From Halopseudomonas sabulinigri (GTDB lineage Bacteria; Pseudomonadota; Gammaproteobacteria; Pseudomonadales; Pseudomonadaceae), in the NCBI RefSeq assembly GCF_900105255.1, contig NZ_LT629763.1, positions 1,922,001 through 1,986,000 on the forward strand: a DNA stretch of 64,000 bases, in the 5' to 3' direction. The position numbers and the translations under genes are program-made. Each line of letters opens with the position of its first letter. Positions within the stretch are counted from its first letter, which is position 1. The notes beneath the pieces are model-generated. The model ran no database searches. It saw only the letters and a list, made by a program, of their open reading frames with translations, and was not told the DNA's origin. Positions 58,854 through 64,000 of this stretch are shown here, in pieces.

Positions 58854-58930
58854 CAAACAACCTCGAAGCAAAGCGGGTGGGGACTGCGCCGACACCCGCT
58901 GTCAGCCGGGCGCCGGCACCCGGACCGTTG

Positions 58931-60505
58931 CTAGGGAGCCCAGAATCCACACTTGTGGTTGGTGCGAAAGGTAGCACGAGCAAGAGGCTCTATCGCAGGC
59001 GTTTGAAAGGACAGCATACCGCCAGTGCTATCACCGTAGTCTACCCAGGTCAGACCGTTGCCGCTCGGATTACCCGTGGCAGCAAAGCTGGCCCAGGCAC
59101 CGGTCATGGTATTGGCCAGGGCCACTTGCTCGGCCGAGGCGCCGCGCTCGGTAAAGCCCTCATCAGAACCAAAAATATACTGGATCTCCGAGGCATGTGT
59201 CGCGCCCAGGGTCAGCCAACTGGGCGCGACCGGGCCAGGTGACAATGCATCGCGGTCGGCAAACTCGTAGACATAAAGCGGTTGCGTGCCCTGAGCCGCA
59301 ATACTGTCAACCTGCACATTGGCATTACAGGCAAACACCCCGTCCGTTCCCACCGCCGTGACCAACGCAGCGTAGTCATCGGCAAAGGACGTAGGCGGAT
59401 ACTGCGCCACAATAAAGGGGGTCAAGCCACCAAAGGTGCCGGCAATGACTGCCTGATAGTTGGCTGCAGTGATGGGATTCGCCTCACCACGGCTGGCCAG
59501 AAAGTAGCTCCACTCTTCGGTATTACTGCCCATCAGGACCGGAACATCGTTGAACTCACCGGTCGCCAGACTGGCGCCCACCGAGGTCGGCAGTATGTCG
59601 GGCCGCAGGGTCGGGGTAATACTGCCGGCCGGCACCGCCATGATTTCAGCGACGGAACGGCTGCGCATGCAGGCCACCTCCTCTGCCGACGTCGCGGCGG
59701 AGCACCCCAGGGCAGCGGCAAAACCCACACCTGTGGTTTCAGCGGTTGCCATGGCGGTTTGGGTTTGGCTGTAGGCACCACTTTGCACTATGGCTTTCTG
59801 GAACAGACCGGCAGAGGCCGGCGACACCAGGTGGCTGAGTACACTGAGACCGCCAGCAGATTCACCGAAAATAGTCACGTTTTCGGGGTTGCCACCGAAC
59901 TCCTCAATATTGTCAGCGACCCAGCGCAGTGCCTGTTGCTGATCCATGATGCCGTAGCTGCCGGAAGCGCTCTGTTCTGCGGTCAGCCCCGGGTGGGCGG
60001 TAAAGCCAAGCTTGCCCAGACGGTAGTTGACCGTCACCACCACCACATCTTCGCCCACCAGGCGCGCCGGTACATAAGAGCCGGCACCGGAGCCGAAAAT
60101 GAAGGCACCACCATGGAACCAGACCATCACCGGATGCGGCCCTGCAGTAGTGGGAGTAAAGACGTTCAGGTACAAACACTCCTCGGCCGCATCCGTGGTT
60201 ACACCCGCTTGCGGGCAGTCACTGCCATAATTGTCGGCATCACGCACACCACTCCACCTTCCAGGCTCCTGCGGCGCGGCAAAACGCAGTTCGCCCACCG
60301 GGGCGGCCGCGTAGGGAATGCCGAGATACTGGCGATAACCATTCTGCTCGACCCCCCGCAACTCACCGGAAGCGGTGCTGCGCAGGAGCGGGTCAACGTC
60401 AGCGTCGGAAGAACTGCCGGAACCGGACAAACAACCGGTCAAGGTGGTCGTTAAACATAGTGCCGCGGTCAGCACGGAGGCTGAGCGCACAGTGGCAATA
60501 GACAT
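58931..60505 (-). CDS. Type B carboxylesterase, predicted lipoprotein
   Basis: This 524-residue alpha/beta hydrolase starts MSIATVRSASVLTAALCLTT, a lipoprotein signal with lipobox LTGC, so it is anchored to a membrane. The carboxylesterase signatures are EECLYLNVFTP, the oxyanion motif WFHGGAFIFGSG and the nucleophile elbow FGESAGGLSVLSHL. The catalytic acid is likely the Glu in MGSNTEEWSYF and the histidine is in LGATHASEIQYIFG. It should hydrolyse carboxylic esters at the cell envelope. The substrate is unknown. An AraC-type regulator gene follows 77 bp downstream. Confidence 0.9.
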   Translation of the reverse strand: MSIATVRSASVLTAALCLTTTLTGCLSGSGSSSDADVDPLLRSTASGELRGVEQNGYRQYLGIPYAAAPVGELRFAAPQEPGRWSGVRDADNYGSDCPQAGVTTDAAEECLYLNVFTPTTAGPHPVMVWFHGGAFIFGSGAGSYVPARLVGEDVVVVTVNYRLGKLGFTAHPGLTAEQSASGSYGIMDQQQALRWVADNIEEFGGNPENVTIFGESAGGLSVLSHLVSPASAGLFQKAIVQSGAYSQTQTAMATAETTGVGFAAALGCSAATSAEEVACMRSRSVAEIMAVPAGSITPTLRPDILPTSVGASLATGEFNDVPVLMGSNTEEWSYFLASRGEANPITAANYQAVIAGTFGGLTPFIVAQYPPTSFADDYAALVTAVGTDGVFACNANVQVDSIAAQGTQPLYVYEFADRDALSPGPVAPSWLTLGATHASEIQYIFGSDEGFTERGASAEQVALANTMTGAWASFAATGNPSGNGLTWVDYGDSTGGMLSFQTPAIEPLARATFRTNHKCGFWAP

Positions 60506-60765
60506 GGGCACAGTGCGAGTCCTTTTATTGAACGTGTTATCGGGCGCCCCTGATGCTTGATGGGGCGGCACTCTCTTTTTGCAGCGTGGATCATGCTAGC
60601 CGCCCGGCTGGAATGGGCCCAAAACACGAGACACCTATTTACCGCCATTAAGGTATCTGGCGCTCTACATCACCCATATGGGTGACCAGAGGAATGCGCC
60701 ACGGCTGCATGCAACCCGGCGAATTGGTATGCTTGCGTATTGCAATACACCACGAGAGTACCCTC

Positions 60766-62604
60766 ATGCCTGATTACCGCTCAAAAACCTCCACCTTCGG
60801 CCGCAACATGGCCGGCGCTCGCGCGCTGTGGCGCGCCACCGGCATGAAGGACGAAGACTTCAAGAAGCCGATTATTGCGGTCGCCAACTCCTTTACCCAG
60901 TTCGTGCCCGGTCACGTGCACCTGAAAGACATGGGCCAATTGGTCGCCCGTGAAATCGAACGTGCCGGCGGCGTAGCCAAGGAATTCAATACCATCGCGG
61001 TCGATGATGGCATCGCCATGGGTCACGACGGCATGCTGTACTCGCTGCCCAGCCGCGAAATCATCGCCGACTCGGTCGAGTACATGGTCAACGCGCATTG
61101 CGCCGATGCCATCGTCTGCATTTCCAACTGCGACAAGATCACCCCCGGCATGCTGATGGCGGCACTGCGCCTGAACGTACCCGTGGTGTTCGTCTCCGGC
61201 GGCCCGATGGAAGCCGGCAAGACCAAGCTGGCCAGCCACGGCCTGGACCTGGTTGACGCCATGGTCATCGCCGCCGATGAAAGCAGCTCGGATGAGAAAG
61301 TTGCCGAGTACGAGCGCTCCGCCTGCCCGACGTGCGGCTCCTGCTCCGGCATGTTCACCGCCAACTCGATGAACTGCCTGACCGAAGCACTGGGCCTGGC
61401 GCTGCCGGGCAACGGCTCGACGCTGGCTACTCACAGCGACCGCGAGCAGCTGTTCCTGCGCGCCGGCCGCACCATTGTTGACCTGTGCAAGCGCTACTAC
61501 GGCGACGGTGACGACAGCGTGCTGCCGCGCAGCATCGCCAACTTCAAGGCGTTCGAAAACGCCATGACGCTCGATATCGCCATGGGCGGCTCCACCAATA
61601 CCATCCTGCATCTGCTCGCCGCGGCGCAGGAAGGCGAAGTCGAATTCGACCTGCGCGACATCGACCGCCTGTCACGCAAGGTGCCGCAGCTGTGCAAGGT
61701 GGCGCCGAACATCCAGAAGTACCACATGGAAGACGTGCACCGCGCTGGCGGCATCTTCAGCATTCTCGGCTCCCTGGCGCGCGGCGGCCTGCTGCACACC
61801 GACCTGCCGACCGTGCACAGCGCCAGCATGGAAGAGGCCATCGCTACCTGGGACATTACCCAGACTGACGACGAAGCAGTGCACACCTTCTTCAAAGCCG
61901 GTCCGGCAGGCATTCCCACGCAGACGGCGTTCAGCCAGTCGACCCGCTGGGACACCCTGGATGACGACCGTGAGCACGGCTGTATCCGCAGCGTTGAGCA
62001 TGCCTATTCGCAAGAAGGCGGTCTGGCCGTGCTGTACGGCAACATTGCGCAGGATGGCTGCGTGGTAAAAACCGCCGGTGTAGACGAGTCGATTCACGTA
62101 TTCGAAGGCCGCGCCAAAATCTTTGAAAGCCAGGACACTGCGGTAAAGGGCATTCTGGCCGACGAAGTCAAAGCGGGCGACATCGTCATCATTCGCTACG
62201 AAGGCCCCAAGGGTGGCCCCGGTATGCAGGAGATGCTCTACCCCACCAGCTACCTGAAATCCAAAGGCCTGGGCAAGGACTGCGCGCTGCTGACTGACGG
62301 TCGCTTCTCCGGCGGTACCTCTGGCCTGTCCATTGGTCACGCCTCGCCGGAGGCCGCTGCCGGCGGCGCCATTGGCCTGGTGCGCGACGGTGACAAAGTG
62401 CTCATCGACATTCCTAACCGCAGCATCAACCTGCTGGTCAGTGATGAAGAGCTGTCGCATCGCCGTATCGAACAGGACAAGCTGGGCTGGAAACCGGCAG
62501 AGCAGCGCCCACGCAAGGTAACCACAGCGCTGAAAGCCTACGCCCTGCTTGCTACCAGCGCCGACAAGGGCGCAGTACGCGACAAAAGCATGCTGGAAGA
62601 CTGA
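60766..62604 (+). CDS. ilvD: Dihydroxy-acid dehydratase
   Basis: This 612-residue enzyme dehydrates 2,3-dihydroxy acids in valine, leucine and isoleucine synthesis. The start at 60766 ([20 protein letters not shown]) matches IlvD; a longer frame upstream is not supported. It has the Fe-S/Mg signatures [19 protein letters not shown] and [20 protein letters not shown], and the C-terminal [20 protein letters not shown]. The length is that of the E. coli-type enzyme with a [4Fe-4S] cluster. A clear terminator follows. Confidence 0.96.
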   Translation: MPDYRSKTSTFGRNMAGARALWRATGMKDEDFKKPIIAVANSFTQFVPGHVHLKDMGQLVAREIERAGGVAKEFNTIAVDDGIAMGHDGMLYSLPSREIIADSVEYMVNAHCADAIVCISNCDKITPGMLMAALRLNVPVVFVSGGPMEAGKTKLASHGLDLVDAMVIAADESSSDEKVAEYERSACPTCGSCSGMFTANSMNCLTEALGLALPGNGSTLATHSDREQLFLRAGRTIVDLCKRYYGDGDDSVLPRSIANFKAFENAMTLDIAMGGSTNTILHLLAAAQEGEVEFDLRDIDRLSRKVPQLCKVAPNIQKYHMEDVHRAGGIFSILGSLARGGLLHTDLPTVHSASMEEAIATWDITQTDDEAVHTFFKAGPAGIPTQTAFSQSTRWDTLDDDREHGCIRSVEHAYSQEGGLAVLYGNIAQDGCVVKTAGVDESIHVFEGRAKIFESQDTAVKGILADEVKAGDIVIIRYEGPKGGPGMQEMLYPTSYLKSKGLGKDCALLTDGRFSGGTSGLSIGHASPEAAAGGAIGLVRDGDKVLIDIPNRSINLLVSDEELSHRRIEQDKLGWKPAEQRPRKVTTALKAYALLATSADKGAVRDKSMLED

Positions 62605-62615
62605 AAAGCCCCCCC

Positions 62616-62646
62616 GGCGCGGACGCTCTGTCCGCGCCATTATTTT
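62616..62646 (+). terminator. Intrinsic terminator of ilvD
   Basis: GGCGCGGAC (62616-62624) and GTCCGCGCC (62630-62638) pair perfectly around GCTCT, followed by ATTATTTT. It begins 11 bp after the ilvD stop. Confidence 0.88.
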
Positions 62647-62836
62647 GCCATTGAACTAGTTGCCGAAAAGTTTAGTCAACTGCTTGGCAGGTGAGGCCAT
62701 GTGCCATACCGCTGGTCGGAGATTCCGCCCTCTGACTACATCAAACAGCTGTAAGCATTCTGTGATGACGTTAACATTATGGCGTCATTGAATTGTGCAT
62801 GGACGAACAAAACCAAAGATGCCTGGCACGGATCAG

Positions 62837-64000
62837 ATGGAACATACGACCACCAAATTACTGCTGGTCGAACCCAATACCGAAAAGCGCGAGCAACTGC
62901 TCGAGCTGTGCCACGCCCAGCATTCCCCCCTGGAAGTCGAAGTTTGCACCCGCCCGCGCGAAGCTATTTCCCGCCTGGCCAAGGGCAATTTCACTTCCTG
63001 CCTGCTGCCAAATGATGTCGCCCTGCTGCAGGAAGCCCGCCGCGCCGCCAGCAGCACCCTGTATGTGCTGATCAGCGACGGCACCACACCCGAGCAGGAC
63101 AGCGCCGCAATCGAGGATGGCGCCGACGATGTTCTCGCCTTTGCCACGCTGGATGCCGAGCAACTGCAACGCGCGTTGATCCATGCCGCGTTGCGCCGCA
63201 GCAGCGGTGAAAAGCTCGCTCAACTGGCCCGCCAGGACCCGCTCACTGGCCTGGGCAATCGCGCCCTGCTGGAAGACGAACTCGAGCGCATGATCCTCCG
63301 TGGCCAGCGCAGCCCTACCGGTTTCGCGCTGCTGTATATCGACCTCGACTACTTCAAGCAGATCAACGACAGCTTTGGCCATGGCCTCGGCGATCTGCTG
63401 CTGGCGGTCATTGCCAACCGCTTGCGTCGTACCATGCGCCAGGACGACCTGATCGCGCGCATCGGCGGTGACGAATTTGTCGCCCTGCTGAACGACCTGC
63501 ATGATCCGAATGACGCGGCGCTGATTGCCAGCAAGATCATTCACACCCTGAGCGAACCCATCACGCTCAGCGGTCACCACCTGCTGATTTCAGCGAGCGT
63601 TGGCATCGCCACCTTCCCGAACCACGGCAGCACCGCCGCTGAGTTGCTGCAGCATGCTGACCAGGCGCTATATAGAGCCAAGGCCAATGGCCGCAACGCC
63701 TATGCGTTCTATAGCCCACAGGAAGAGACACAGACCCGGCACAACCTCGACGTCGAGCAAGGACTGCGCCACGGGCTGCTGGAAGGCCAGTTCCGTCTGC
63801 ACTACCAGCCGATAGTCGACACTCGCCACGGCGACACCGTTGCCTGGGAAGCCCTGCTGCGCTGGCAACATCCAACGCTCGGGCTGCTCTCGCCCGACGC
63901 CTTTCTCAAACTGGCCGAACACAGCGGTTTGATCCTGCCCATGGGCCATTGGGTGATTGGCCAGGCACTGGACGCCGTGCGCCAGTGGCAGGATGCCGGC
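62837..64000 (+). CDS. Receiver-like/GGDEF/EAL c-di-GMP signalling protein (C-terminus outside window)
   Basis: The visible 388 residues start MEHTTTKLLLVEPNTEKREQ. The N-terminal 125 residues look like a degenerate receiver domain (LLVEPN in place of the usual acidic pair). A GGDEF domain at about 130-295 has DPLTGLGNRALLEDELERMI and an intact RIGGDEF active site, so it may make c-di-GMP. An EAL domain begins near residue 310 with the intact EALLRW signature but is cut by the window edge. Whether it makes or degrades c-di-GMP cannot be decided here. It has its own upstream region after the ilvD terminator. Confidence 0.9.
   Translation, partial: MEHTTTKLLLVEPNTEKREQLLELCHAQHSPLEVEVCTRPREAISRLAKGNFTSCLLPNDVALLQEARRAASSTLYVLISDGTTPEQDSAAIEDGADDVLAFATLDAEQLQRALIHAALRRSSGEKLAQLARQDPLTGLGNRALLEDELERMILRGQRSPTGFALLYIDLDYFKQINDSFGHGLGDLLLAVIANRLRRTMRQDDLIARIGGDEFVALLNDLHDPNDAALIASKIIHTLSEPITLSGHHLLISASVGIATFPNHGSTAAELLQHADQALYRAKANGRNAYAFYSPQEETQTRHNLDVEQGLRHGLLEGQFRLHYQPIVDTRHGDTVAWEALLRWQHPTLGLLSPDAFLKLAEHSGLILPMGHWVIGQALDAVRQWQDAG

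Noticed and set aside
1-64000. CRISPR arrays, insertion sequences and toxin-antitoxin pairs
   Set aside because: I looked for spaced direct repeats, transposase motifs and paired small genes and found none that could be supported.

Overview
The window is about 64 kb of GC-rich chromosomal DNA from a gammaproteobacterium of the Pseudomonas lineage, plausibly a marine Pseudomonas or Halopseudomonas-type organism. The evidence is the gene content and order: pckA-hslO-hslR, rimB-rimK, yrfG/nudE, argA/argE/pit/DUF47/CYTH-CHAD/orphan GspE ATPase, RoxS-RoxR, DUF3094, and an Asn-Pro-Lys tRNA cluster. Most of it is ordinary core genome. There is no prophage, CRISPR array or recognisable insertion sequence.

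Layout. 1-2.2 kb: the start of an outer-membrane porin gene behind a strong leader hairpin, then a membrane protein divergent from an HxlR regulator. 2.45-12.2 kb: a guanidine-I (ykkC) riboswitch followed by an ABC importer, two DUF1989 proteins (UAAP1/UAAP2), a biotin-dependent carboxylase and allophanate hydrolase. This is a complete guanidine-to-ammonia pathway that automatic annotation would call urea amidolyase. 12.3-16.1 kb: a very large PilZ-DUF1631-GGDEF-EAL protein. 16.3-21.0 kb: an amino acid symporter, aspartase and asparaginase, with a convergent helix-turn-helix regulator. 21.2-32.6 kb: prfC, TatD, an SDR, leucine dehydrogenase, a Tim44-like protein, the RoxSR redox two-component system, small envelope proteins and NDH-2. 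32.8-33.1 kb: three tRNAs. 33.2-39.9 kb: pckA, Hsp33/Hsp15, RimB/RimK, HAD and Nudix hydrolases, MsrA. 40-45.6 kb: an HDOD-GAF protein, an AraC regulator with an EamA exporter, and a YqjD-YqjE-YqjK-like operon joined to a PerM-type membrane protein. 45.9-57.7 kb: a saccharopine dehydrogenase-like protein, RlmJ, an accessory insert, an orphan secretion ATPase, CYTH-CHAD, DUF47-Pit phosphate uptake, ArgE and ArgA. 57.8-64 kb: an AraC regulator with a lipoprotein carboxylesterase, IlvD, and a truncated GGDEF-EAL protein at the window edge.

The most unusual locus is 48.08-49.87 kb. The last 27 codons of the orphan GspE-type ATPase gene are present twice, as 84-bp direct copies that differ only at four synonymous positions and in stop codon choice (TGA versus TAG). 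Between them lies about 1.6 kb of visibly less GC-rich DNA carrying a secreted DUF4124-trypsin protease and a small membrane protein. This is the geometry expected after integration of an element into the 3' end of a protein-coding gene with the coding end restored, but no integrase is present. The ancestral order was probably ATPase gene followed directly by rlmJ.

Functionally the window is rich in nitrogen acquisition (guanidine, asparagine/aspartate, leucine), arginine and branched-chain amino acid synthesis, redox and stress functions (RoxSR, Hsp33, MsrA, SIMPL), and c-di-GMP signalling (two GGDEF-EAL proteins, with RimBK nearby).
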